Origin: an uncultured Bacteroidales bacterium
GTDB taxonomy: Bacteria > Bacteroidota > Bacteroidia > Bacteroidales > UBA932
NCBI GenBank assembly: GCA_946405645.1
Contig: CAMJHW010000080.1
Coordinates: 1 to 6,481, forward strand
Length of the DNA: 6,481 nucleotides
Reading direction: 5' to 3'
Part shown: positions 1-6,481 of the stretch, in pieces
Position numbering within the stretch: position 1 is the first letter of the stretch
Layout: every line of letters starts with the position of its first letter
Translations under genes and position numbers: made by a program
Notes under the pieces: generated by a model
Seen by the model: only the letters and a program-made list of their open reading frames with translations
Database searches by the model: none
What the model was told of the DNA's origin: nothing

Positions 1-2
1 TC

Positions 3-845
3 AGCGACATGTCCATCCTCTTCCGTCCCGCCGGAGACTTCTGCAGCGAGTATGTCTTCGAGCACAATGCCGGCGAGAACGACGGTCACCCGGGCAGCGC
101 CCAGAACGACCTTCGTCCTACCTGGATCGGACTCCGTACAGAGAACATCGTCCTTCCTTCCCACGTGCAGGGAGGCGGCTGGGGATGGGACTCCGTCACC
201 GGTGAGTTCGGACGTTTCCTGACCAAGCACGACGGTCTCGACAGTCCCCGCTTCAAAGCCTGGATCGCCACTTACGATCAGATGCTGGAGATGGATTACG
301 ATGCAGGCATGACCCCCGGCGTCCGCGCTTCCGGATACTACGACAACGAAGGCTACTTCCGCCTCAAGGGCATCATCTACAAGGCCGACCTGTATGACGT
401 GCCCGGATTCTGGAGGTACACCTTCACCAATGATCCGTATATGCGTTACTCCGAGGTCCTGCTTATGTACGCAGAAGTTTGCCAGCTGACCGGAAGCGAT
501 GCTGCCGGTGGACTCGCCGCTCTCAACCAGGTACGCCAGCGCGCAGGTCTCCCCGCATTGGGCAGCATGACCATGCAGGACATCAAGGACGAGCGCCGCG
601 CCGAGCTCTGGGGTGAGCAGGAGCGTTTCTTCGACCTGGTACGCTGGGGCGATGCAGCCACTGCGCTCAAGGACAAGAACAAGGTCTGGTACACTTTCTA
701 CGGGTATAAACCCGGAACAAAGGAGTGGGATGTCCGTTCCGAGAAGGGATGGAGCGAAGGCTGGGACAGCAAGTACGAGCTTATGCCGTTCCCGTATGCC
801 CAGCTTGCAGCCAATTCGAACCTCAAGCAGAACCCCGGCTGGTAA
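3..845 (+). CDS. RagB/SusD-family outer-membrane glycan-binding lipoprotein, C-terminal 280 residues (5' end outside window)
   Basis: The frame is open to the left edge, so the Met at base 9 is internal and the true start lies upstream. About 280 residues are visible; SusD proteins usually have 500-600. Family hallmarks seen, numbering the first visible codon as 1: MRYSEVLLMYAEV at 147-159; a loop with NQVRQRAGLP; ERRAELWGEQERFFDLVRWGD at 197-217, which matches the C-terminal SusD signature; and YELMPFPYAQL at 258-268 followed by NLKQNPGW at the very end, the usual SusD finish. Known role of the family: a surface lipoprotein that caps a SusC TonB-dependent porin and delivers oligosaccharides to it. 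The N-terminal lipobox and TPR helices are not in the window. The GH43-like gene starts 25 bases after the stop on the same strand, so the two are probably co-transcribed. The bound glycan cannot be predicted. A susC partner just upstream is expected but unseen. Confidence 0.95.
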   Translation, partial: SDMSILFRPAGDFCSEYVFEHNAGENDGHPGSAQNDLRPTWIGLRTENIVLPSHVQGGGWGWDSVTGEFGRFLTKHDGLDSPRFKAWIATYDQMLEMDYDAGMTPGVRASGYYDNEGYFRLKGIIYKADLYDVPGFWRYTFTNDPYMRYSEVLLMYAEVCQLTGSDAAGGLAALNQVRQRAGLPALGSMTMQDIKDERRAELWGEQERFFDLVRWGDAATALKDKNKVWYTFYGYKPGTKEWDVRSEKGWSEGWDSKYELMPFPYAQLAANSNLKQNPGW

Positions 846-870
846 AAAAGGAGTATAAAACTCATACGAC

Positions 871-2019
871 ATGAAAAAAACGATACTGCTGTTATTTGCG
901 ACATCGGCGGTTCTCATTTCCTGCAAGGATTCACAGGCTCCCTGCGAGCCTGTGAAGCAGGAATTGATTCCCACGGAAGTCGCCGTGGCGCCGATGGACC
1001 CGGGACAGAAAAGCTTCGGCAGCGGATCCCGCGACACCACGGGCATGGCAGAACGCCGTCGCCGGATGATGGCGGAGCAGAGCACCATCCGTACCGTCCA
1101 TTTCAACGATCTCTCCATGAGCGACCCTTACATCTATCCCGACCCGGTCAGCAGGACTTACTACCTGACCAGCACGGGAGGACGGCTCTACAAGAGCAAG
1201 GACCTCGTGATGTGGGAGGGACCATATGAGATCATGGACCTTACGGGCACACCGTACGAGGGGTCGCGCAGCTGCGCCGCGGCCGAGATCCACAAGATCG
1301 GCGACTACTACTATTTCGCCGGCACCTACGGATCCCGCGAACTCGTCGACGTGGTTCCCAGGCGGCGCAACGTGCAGCACACGCAGACATATCTGCTCCG
1401 TGCCGACAACCCGGAAGGACCCTATACCCCTTTCTCCGTCACGCCCGACTATGACTACCAGCCCCACGACTGGGACTGCATCGACGGCACCCTCTATGAG
1501 GAGGACGGCCACGTCTATTTCTGCTTCGTACACGAATGGACGCAGCTGATCGACGGTACGATGGACTATGTGGAGCTCTCTTCGGATCTTACCCAGACCA
1601 TCTCCGAGCGTCCGGTGACGATGTTCCGCGCCTCGGAGAATCCCGCCGTCGGCGAGATGAACACCCTGGGCGAGGCGACCTTCGGCCTGAAGCTCTGCGG
1701 CTGGGTGACCGACGGTCCGGAGTTCTTCCGCACGCAGACCGGAAGGCTCGGCATGCTCTGGGCCTCATGGGGCGTCGAGCGCTACGAGCAGCTCGTGTGC
1801 TACTCGGAGTCAGGAACCATCGCCGGTCCCTGGATCCAGGAGCCCGAGCCGTTCCTGGCCAACAACTCCGGACACGGCATGCTCTTCCGCACCTTCGACG
1901 GCGAACTCCGTTACATCTGCCACCACCAGGAGGGCAACGACGGCCCACGCAAGCCACAGCTCTGGGAGGCCGACGACTCCGGTGACAAGCTTGTGCTCGG
2001 AAAACGGATAAACCTGTAA
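871..2019 (+). CDS. GH43-like (five-bladed beta-propeller) glycosidase, predicted surface or periplasmic lipoprotein
   Basis: 382 residues, complete. The N-terminus MKKTILLLFATSAVLISC is a lipoprotein signal with lipobox LISC and acceptor Cys18, followed by KDS, which may favour surface export (inference). A poorly conserved linker with an Arg run (62-65) leads to the propeller. GH43 landmarks: MSDPYIYPDP with the presumed base Asp85; SKDLVMWEG at 109-117; HDWDCIDGTLYEEDG with the presumed pKa-modulating Asp205; TDGPEFF at 280-286, where the acid Glu normally sits but Asp281 is found (Glu284 is close by); and SGHGML with His335, the usual late-blade His. The family cleaves arabinan, xylan side chains, galactan or similar beta-linked and arabinosyl substrates; which one is not readable here. 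No carbohydrate-binding module follows the propeller. The ATG at 871 is chosen because it gives the complete signal peptide. An AAAAAGGAG stretch lies too far upstream (ends 853) to be a normal ribosome site. It probably shares a transcript with the SusD gene. Fold confidence is high; subfamily and activity are uncertain. Confidence 0.88.
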   Translation: MKKTILLLFATSAVLISCKDSQAPCEPVKQELIPTEVAVAPMDPGQKSFGSGSRDTTGMAERRRRMMAEQSTIRTVHFNDLSMSDPYIYPDPVSRTYYLTSTGGRLYKSKDLVMWEGPYEIMDLTGTPYEGSRSCAAAEIHKIGDYYYFAGTYGSRELVDVVPRRRNVQHTQTYLLRADNPEGPYTPFSVTPDYDYQPHDWDCIDGTLYEEDGHVYFCFVHEWTQLIDGTMDYVELSSDLTQTISERPVTMFRASENPAVGEMNTLGEATFGLKLCGWVTDGPEFFRTQTGRLGMLWASWGVERYEQLVCYSESGTIAGPWIQEPEPFLANNSGHGMLFRTFDGELRYICHHQEGNDGPRKPQLWEADDSGDKLVLGKRINL

Positions 2020-2023
2020 GAAA

Positions 2024-2040
2024 GAGGATCTATCATCCTC
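2024..2040. other. Small imperfect-context hairpin just after the GH43-like gene
   Basis: GAGGAT (2024-2029) pairs with ATCCTC (2035-2040) around the loop CTATC, starting 5 bases after the stop codon. With only six base pairs and no following T-run it is weak. It could protect the mRNA 3' end or be chance. Confidence 0.25.
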
Positions 2041-2077
2041 CTTCAATATAATTGGTTAGGTAATGGTTACTATGTAG

Positions 2078-2111
2078 AGAGAGGACCCTGGCAGGGGTCC
2101 TCTCTTATTTC
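2078..2111 (+). terminator. Intrinsic terminator of the SusD/GH43 transcript
   Basis: An uninterrupted 11-bp stem pairs AGAGAGGACCC (2078-2088) with GGGTCCTCTCT (2095-2105) around the six-base loop TGGCAG, and TATTTC follows. It lies 58 bases past the GH43-like stop and 26 bases beyond the end of the convergent pgk. The plus-strand side has the T-rich tail; the minus-strand side lacks one (it would read ACATAGTAACCA), so it best serves the plus-strand transcript. The hairpin could still slow or stop minus-strand transcripts from pgk, for which no other terminator is visible. Confidence 0.8.
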
Positions 2112-2131
2112 AAGTATGTCTCAGCTGAGGA

Positions 2132-3385
2132 TTATTCCCGGATCGCGGCGATGCCGGGGAGTTCCTTGCCTTCGATGGCCTCGAGCATGGCGCCGCCGCC
2201 GGTGGAGACGTAGCTCACCTTGTCGGCATAGCCCATCTGGGTAACGGCTGCGACAGAGTCGCCGCCGCCCACGAGCGTGAACGCGCCGGCGGCAGTGGCC
2301 TCGGCGAGGTCCTGGGCGATGCGGAGGGTACCCTTGGCGAACTGAGGGATCTCGAATACGCCGACGGGGCCGTTCCACAGGATGGTCTTGGAGCTGTCGA
2401 TGACCTTCTTCCAGGCGGCCAGCGTATGAGGGCCGGCATCGACACCTTCCCACTCGTCAGGGATGTCGCAGGACGGGAAGATCTTGGTCTCGGCTTCGTT
2501 GGAGAACTCCTGGGTGCCGACAGCCTCGGTGGAGAGATAGACCTTCACACCCTTGGCCTTGGCCTCCTCGAGGATGGCGAGCGCATCCGGCATGAGGTCA
2601 TCCTCGTGCAGGGAATTGCCAATCTTGCCGCCCTGGGCCTTGATGAAGGTATAGCCCATGCCGCCGCCGATGACGAGGTTGTCGACCTTGCCGACGAGGT
2701 TCTTGAGGACTGCGAGCTTGGAAGAGACCTTGGAGCCGCCCACGATGGCGGTCAAAGGACGCTCGGCCTCGTGAAGGACGTGGTCGATGGCCTTGATCTC
2801 GCCTTCCATCAGATAGCCGAACATTTTGTCGTTCGGGAAATACTTGGCGATGAGGGCGGTGGAAGCGTGGGCGCGGTGGGCGGTGCCGAAAGCGTCATTG
2901 ATGTAGCAGTCGGCATAGGAAGCGAGATGCTTGACAAACTCCTTCTGGCTGGCCTTGACCGCTGCCTTGGCAGCCGCCTTCTCCTCATCGGTGGCATCCT
3001 CGGCGAGTCCGCGGGGTTTGCCCTCCTCCTCTGCATAATAGCGAAGGTTCTCGAGCAACAGGACTTCACCCGGCTTGAGGGCCGCGGCCTGTGCGTCAGC
3101 CTTCATGCAATCATCGGCGAACTGCACGGGAGCGCCGAGGCGCTCGGAAACGCGGGCCACGATGTGCTTGAGGGAGAACTTGGGATCCACCTTCTTCGGA
3201 CGGCCGAGGTGGGACATTATGATGAGGGAACCGCCCTTCTCCAGGACTTTCTTGAGCGTGGGGATGGCAGCGCGGATGCGGGTATCATCAGTAATCTCGA
3301 AATTCTCGTTGAGCGGGACGTTGAAATCGACGCGGACGATGGCTTTCTTGCCGGTAAAATCGTAAGAATCAATGTACTGTTGCAT
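2132..3385 (-). CDS. pgk: Phosphoglycerate kinase
   Basis: 417 residues, complete; normal length for the family is about 390-420. It catalyses 1,3-bisphosphoglycerate + ADP to 3-phosphoglycerate + ATP in the cytoplasm (glycolysis, reversible). Visible motifs in order: VRVDFNVP at 17-24 (Asp20 and Asn22 in the substrate site), Arg36, SHLGRP at 58-63, ENLRYY at 111-116, [13 protein letters not shown] at 163-175 with Arg170, GGSKVSSKL for nucleotide contact, [11 protein letters not shown] at 335-345, GGGDS at 373-377 and a late STGGGAMLE. An Ala/Glu/Lys-rich stretch at about 117-148 is an insertion that I recall from Bacteroidetes enzymes. The start [10 protein letters not shown] at 3385 is chosen by family alignment: the same frame stays open far upstream but there runs antisense to the methyltransferase gene. 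No Shine-Dalgarno sequence is seen, only an AT-rich leader, which is usual in this phylum. Monocistronic by layout, with convergent and divergent neighbours. Confidence 0.98.
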   Translation of the reverse strand: MQQYIDSYDFTGKKAIVRVDFNVPLNENFEITDDTRIRAAIPTLKKVLEKGGSLIIMSHLGRPKKVDPKFSLKHIVARVSERLGAPVQFADDCMKADAQAAALKPGEVLLLENLRYYAEEEGKPRGLAEDATDEEKAAAKAAVKASQKEFVKHLASYADCYINDAFGTAHRAHASTALIAKYFPNDKMFGYLMEGEIKAIDHVLHEAERPLTAIVGGSKVSSKLAVLKNLVGKVDNLVIGGGMGYTFIKAQGGKIGNSLHEDDLMPDALAILEEAKAKGVKVYLSTEAVGTQEFSNEAETKIFPSCDIPDEWEGVDAGPHTLAAWKKVIDSSKTILWNGPVGVFEIPQFAKGTLRIAQDLAEATAAGAFTLVGGGDSVAAVTQMGYADKVSYVSTGGGAMLEAIEGKELPGIAAIRE

Positions 3386-3423
3386 AAGTATAGGAATTAA
3401 ATAATTACAAATCACGGTAACCA

Positions 3424-3431
3424 CAAAAATA
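3424..3431 (-). promoter_or_regulatory. Bacteroidetes-type -7 element for pgk
   Basis: On the minus strand the bases read TATTTTTG followed by T, matching the known Bacteroidetes sigma consensus TAnnTTTG(Y). It lies 38 bases before the pgk ATG, implying a leader of about 30 bases. No TTTG -33 element is seen at the usual 19-20 base spacing, so the call rests on the -7 match and position. Not experimentally supported. Confidence 0.5.
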
Positions 3432-3453
3432 ACAAATTTCGGCGAATAACCAT

Positions 3454-3461
3454 TATCTTTG
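3454..3461 (+). promoter_or_regulatory. Bacteroidetes-type -7 element for the methyltransferase gene
   Basis: TATCTTTG followed by T matches TAnnTTTG(Y) exactly, 20 bases before the ATG at 3482, implying a very short leader of about 14 bases. The -33 TTTG is absent at standard spacing; only TTTC at 3437-3440 is nearby and it is too close. A weak GGAAAG at 3473-3478 sits just before the start codon. Confidence 0.55.
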
Positions 3462-3481
3462 TACCAATAATCGGAAAGACT

Positions 3482-4417
3482 ATGAGAATAGAGTATCCTG
3501 AGGCGTCCTGGAAGGACTATGAGATTATCGACTCCGGAAGGGGTGAAAAGCTCGAACGCTACGGCCGTTTCGTCATGGCGCGTCCCGAGCCGAAGGCCCT
3601 TTGGGACAAGTCCTTGAGCGACGCGGAGTGGAGCAGGCTCATGCACACGCGCTTCGCGCCCGGCGCCGGATTCGGAAAGGCCGGAAAAGAAGACAGCGGC
3701 ACGTGGGAACGCCTGAAGAAGATGGACGACCAGTGGTACATCGCATACCGCAGTCCGGATCAGGACCTGAAAATCCGCCTGCGCCTGGGACTCACCTCGT
3801 TCAAGCATGTCGGAGTATTCCCCGAGCAGGCTCCCAACTGGGAGTATATATATGAGAATACAAGCAAGCTGGTGAAGAAGGCGGAAGCGGAGGGGATGCC
3901 GCGCCCGAAGGTGCTCAATCTCTTCGCATACACCGGCGCGGCATCGCTCGCGGCCAAGGCCGCCGGAGCGGACGTCACGCATCTCGATTCCGTCCGCCAG
4001 GTTGTAACCTGGGCTAAGGAGAACATGGAAGCCAGCGGACTGGACGGCATACGCTGGGTCGTCGAAGACGCAATGAAGTTCGCCCGGAGGGAAGCCCGCA
4101 GGGGCAATGCATATCAAGGCATCATCCTCGACCCTCCCGCCTACGGCCATGGTCCTGACGGAGAGAGATGGAAACTCGACGAATGCCTCTTCGAGATGCT
4201 GAAGTCGGTGTCACAGATCCTCGCCCCCAAGGACTCTTTCATGGTCCTCAACCTCTACTCCAACGGCTATTCCGCCCTCCTCGGAGAGACTGTCGTCAAG
4301 CAAGCCTTCGGACTTGAAGGAAAGGAAGGATACGAAATGGAAAGCGGGGAGCTCGCCCTGCTTGACAGCTTCGGCAAAGCCCTCCCGCTCTCCATCTACG
4401 TGCGGCTGAAAAGATAG
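3482..4417 (+). CDS. Class I SAM-dependent methyltransferase, RlmI-like (COG1092-type), probable RNA methyltransferase
   Basis: 311 residues, complete. The C-terminal two thirds is a Rossmann-type methyltransferase: [11 protein letters not shown] precedes the fold; [20 protein letters not shown] from 144 is motif I (SAM binding), with acidic Asp169 in HLDSV binding the SAM ribose; and [11 protein letters not shown] holds motif IV DPPAY at 217-221. These are typical of the 23S rRNA methyltransferase RlmI/RlmK group. The N-terminal ~110 residues ([15 protein letters not shown] and following) do not look like the PUA domain of full-length RlmI (about 396 residues), so this is a shorter variant. 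At motif VI, where RlmI has a Cys in a SCS-type motif, this protein reads [10 protein letters not shown] (255-264). Its only Cys is Cys235, elsewhere, so 5-methylcytosine chemistry is doubtful. Target RNA unknown. The ATG at 3482 fits the promoter-like site and the domain start. It ends exactly at the stop of the convergent downstream gene. Confidence 0.9.
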   Translation: MRIEYPEASWKDYEIIDSGRGEKLERYGRFVMARPEPKALWDKSLSDAEWSRLMHTRFAPGAGFGKAGKEDSGTWERLKKMDDQWYIAYRSPDQDLKIRLRLGLTSFKHVGVFPEQAPNWEYIYENTSKLVKKAEAEGMPRPKVLNLFAYTGAASLAAKAAGADVTHLDSVRQVVTWAKENMEASGLDGIRWVVEDAMKFARREARRGNAYQGIILDPPAYGHGPDGERWKLDECLFEMLKSVSQILAPKDSFMVLNLYSNGYSALLGETVVKQAFGLEGKEGYEMESGELALLDSFGKALPLSIYVRLKR

Positions 4418-6481
4418 TTAGCCCACTGACAGGCTGTCGCCTTCGCTCACGCTGTCCGTATCTCCGCTGACATAGTCCATCAGCGCCTCGAAATTCTTCC
4501 CTATCCTGTCGGCAAGATCCCTGTCTCCGGCAGATTTGACGATATCCTGCAGGTAATAGACATACTGCCCGCACAGTTCGAAGTCGGCCTGCGCGTAATC
4601 GTAGAATTCGAGATAGAAGCGCGAGGAGACAAGCAGGCTGTTGAACAGTTCGACCGCGAGGTCGCGGGCCTTGTCCGGTTCTCCCAGCTTGTAATACATG
4701 TCGACCATCTCGCACACCATATAGTCGTTGCCCGAGAACCCGACCGGAATGGTCTCGAGAGGATAAGAATCGCGGCGGATGACTTCCTGGCACTTGTCGA
4801 GCATCTCCTTGGCCCTGTCGGTCTCTCCGACCTTGTAGAACGCCTGCGCGGCGTTGACGAAGAGGCTGCGCTGGGACATGACGCCCATATGGGTATAGAG
4901 GTTCTGGTAATCGACGAAATAGTCGTCCCGCGAGATGGCGTCCCACTTGAAGACGTTTGTCATGAGGTCATAAAGCCTGTCGGTATCCACAAAGCCGGGA
5001 TCCGTGGTCGATATCCTGTTCTTGAACGGGACGAACTTGGCGGAGTAACCTTCGAACATGAGATAGTCCTTGATGCCGACATTCAGGTCGCCACCCTGGT
5101 TGAGCACGTTGAGCGGCCTGTCCCACTGATAGTTGGACAGGAGGTCGAGCAAGAAGAGCTCCGGTTTGGTAAGGTAATCCTTGTCCTTAGGAATCTCCAG
5201 CACGATGCTGTCGGGGATGGCGTCGGCGAACTTGGGGCTGACTATGCCGCTCTTTATCGCATTCTCCTTATTGACGGGAACTATAAGCTTGCGGGAGATG
5301 ATATAGTCGGCCTTCTTGCCGCCGCTCAGCACCACCTTGACATCGGGATGCTTGAATACGGTCATCACATCGGAAAGCAGCATTGGCTGCTCACGGGTGT
5401 CGTTTATGATGATATATTCGTTTGTACCATAGAGGTACTGCTCGGGGCCTACGGTCAGCGGAAGCGGCGCCGACTCGTTGACGGCGTACTTCATCTGGTC
5501 GATATGCCAGTCGGTACCGAGAAGGGATGTGTTGACCACGCGTACATCAGTGCGGATGCCCTCAACCTCCTGCGCATACCACAGAGGGAAAGTATCGTTG
5601 TCACCGTGGGTGATCAATATTCCGTTCTTCCCCACGGAATTGAGATAGTTGGAGGCCATCTCGGTGGAAGTGCGGCGGTTGGAACGGTCGTGGTCGTCCC
5701 AGTTCTCGGCGGCCATAAGGGCCGGCACGAACAGGCAGGCGACAGTCGTAACCGCCGCCGTGGCGGCGGAGCTGCGCCCCTTCAGGGCATCATTGACCCA
5801 GTTGTAAATGGCAGCCACCGCCAGGCCTATCCATATCGAGAATGAATAGAAGGAACCGGCATAAGCATAGTCGCGTTCGCGTACCTGGAAAGGAGGTTGG
5901 TTGAGATATACTACTACGGCTATTCCCGTCATGAAGAACAGCAGGAAGACCAGCCAATTCCCGCGCTTGTCGCGGTCGAACTGGAAGAAAAGGCCCAGCA
6001 GGCCGAGCAGAAGCGGGAGGAAATAATAGTGGTTCTTGCCCTTGTTATCCAACAGGATGGGCGGAGCATCGGACTGGTCCCCGAGCCTTGCCCTGTCGAT
6101 GAAGCCGATTCCGCTTTCCCAGTTGCCGTAGAAGATGTCTCCCGGAATCTGACCATGGACCTCGTTCTGGCGACCGACGAAATTCCACATGAAATAGCGC
6201 CAGTACATCCAGTTCAGCTGATAGTCGAAGAAGAAGGCGAGGTTGGAACCCATAGTGGGCTTGCGATGCTCGCGCCCGGCGATGCGGGTGCCCTTGCCCT
6301 TCATATACGACTCGTAGAAATCAATGCTGCGCTGGTCGGCGCCATTCCACATACGGGGGAACAGCATCTTGCCGGAAGCCTTGTACTTAGCATCCACGGG
6401 ACCGTCGGCATGTACATACTTCCCGTTCATGGGAGCCCAGTATTTGGGGGACTTGAGATCGTAAGGAGCGTCGAAATACTG
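4418..6481 (-). CDS. DUF2723 (GT117-like, GT-C type) membrane protein, C-terminal 687 residues (N-terminus outside window)
   Basis: The minus frame is open to the right edge; the ATG at 6430 is internal, because in-frame codons before it read QYFDAPYDLKSPKYWAP. Bacteroidetes members have roughly 1000 residues or more, so about a third is missing, including the N-terminal membrane core and any catalytic acidic residue. Visible numbering: an aromatic block with YQLNWMYWRYFMWNFVGRQN (to ~106); hydrophobic segments near 152-168, 176-193, 212-228 and 241-258; the conserved loop QPPFQVRERDYAYAG (195-209); then a soluble region with NGILITHGDNDTFPLWYAQ around His292/Asp294/Asp296; TPR-like helices (for example YKLGEPDKARDLAVELFN); and an acidic/Ser tail. 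Human TMEM260 shares DUF2723 and is an O-mannosyltransferase; a protein-glycosylation role here is inference. The first half of the protein and its upstream neighbours are not visible. The stop touches the convergent methyltransferase stop. Confidence 0.9.
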   Translation of the reverse strand, partial: QYFDAPYDLKSPKYWAPMNGKYVHADGPVDAKYKASGKMLFPRMWNGADQRSIDFYESYMKGKGTRIAGREHRKPTMGSNLAFFFDYQLNWMYWRYFMWNFVGRQNEVHGQIPGDIFYGNWESGIGFIDRARLGDQSDAPPILLDNKGKNHYYFLPLLLGLLGLFFQFDRDKRGNWLVFLLFFMTGIAVVVYLNQPPFQVRERDYAYAGSFYSFSIWIGLAVAAIYNWVNDALKGRSSAATAAVTTVACLFVPALMAAENWDDHDRSNRRTSTEMASNYLNSVGKNGILITHGDNDTFPLWYAQEVEGIRTDVRVVNTSLLGTDWHIDQMKYAVNESAPLPLTVGPEQYLYGTNEYIIINDTREQPMLLSDVMTVFKHPDVKVVLSGGKKADYIISRKLIVPVNKENAIKSGIVSPKFADAIPDSIVLEIPKDKDYLTKPELFLLDLLSNYQWDRPLNVLNQGGDLNVGIKDYLMFEGYSAKFVPFKNRISTTDPGFVDTDRLYDLMTNVFKWDAISRDDYFVDYQNLYTHMGVMSQRSLFVNAAQAFYKVGETDRAKEMLDKCQEVIRRDSYPLETIPVGFSGNDYMVCEMVDMYYKLGEPDKARDLAVELFNSLLVSSRFYLEFYDYAQADFELCGQYVYYLQDIVKSAGDRDLADRIGKNFEALMDYVSGDTDSVSEGDSLSVG

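Noticed and set aside
845..853. AAAAAGGAG considered as a Shine-Dalgarno site for the GH43-like gene.
   Set aside because: Seventeen bases separate it from the ATG, beyond normal spacing, and Bacteroidetes seldom rely on such sites.
931..1533. A 200-residue open frame on the minus strand opposite the GH43-like gene.
   Set aside because: Antisense shadow over conserved GH43 motifs; no start context, no family resemblance.
2426..3400. A 324-residue open frame on the plus strand opposite pgk.
   Set aside because: It is the mirror of a strongly biased GC-rich coding sequence, with low-complexity Leu/Gly/Glu/Asp composition and no recognisable motif; pgk on the other strand is certain.
3386..4150. 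The pgk reading frame remains open about 255 codons upstream of its start, suggesting a 672-residue fusion protein.
   Set aside because: The extension is exactly antisense to the well-supported methyltransferase gene, crosses an AT-rich gap with a promoter-like site, and has no domain resemblance. The pgk family start fits Met at 3385.
4428..4438. Palindrome GACAG-G-CTGTC near the convergent stop codons, considered as a terminator.
   Set aside because: Five base pairs around one base is too small to fold well as drawn, there is no T-run on either side, and it lies in the DUF2723 coding region.
4889..5845. A 318-residue open frame on the plus strand inside the DUF2723 gene.
   Set aside because: Antisense shadow of a conserved membrane protein; composition is Val/Gly/Asp/His-rich with no membrane or domain pattern of its own.
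1..6481. Search by eye for mobile elements, CRISPR arrays, tandem repeats, toxin-antitoxin pairs or RNA genes.
   Set aside because: Nothing beyond short chance repeats was seen; genes fill all but about 230 bases, and each has an ordinary family assignment.

Overview
The window looks like ordinary chromosome from a Bacteroidota bacterium, most likely order Bacteroidales. The evidence is a SusD-type outer-membrane glycan-binding protein followed by a lipoprotein glycosidase, a Bacteroidetes-type phosphoglycerate kinase with a charged internal insertion, a DUF2723 membrane protein, and two AT-rich promoter-like sites of the form TAnnTTTG. Coding DNA is GC-rich by eye and the gaps are AT-rich. 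The genus cannot be fixed from the sequence.

Layout: (1) 1-2019, plus strand, is the end of a polysaccharide utilization locus: the C-terminal half of a SusD-like protein, then a GH43-like lipoprotein 25 bases later, probably in the same transcript. (2) 2020-2131 is a convergent gap holding a strong 11-bp hairpin followed by a T-rich run, the likely terminator of the locus. (3) 2132-3385, minus strand, is a complete pgk. (4) 3386-3481 is a 96-base divergent gap with one promoter-like site facing each way. (5) 3482-4417, plus strand, is a complete SAM-dependent methyltransferase related to the RlmI family. (6) 4418-6481, minus strand, is the C-terminal 687 residues of a DUF2723 (GT117-like) membrane protein that runs off the right edge. 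Its stop codon abuts the methyltransferase stop with no base between them.

How the genes work together: SusD and the GH43-like enzyme would act together on the cell surface to capture and trim a plant-type or similar glycan. pgk is central glycolysis. The methyltransferase and the DUF2723 protein are housekeeping or envelope genes with no visible functional tie to the sugar locus. I see no mobile element, CRISPR array, tRNA, rRNA or defence system, and no clearly new system. The points most worth a second look are an Asp where GH43 enzymes normally carry the acid Glu, the absence of a catalytic Cys in the methyltransferase, and the tight convergent and divergent gene arrangements.
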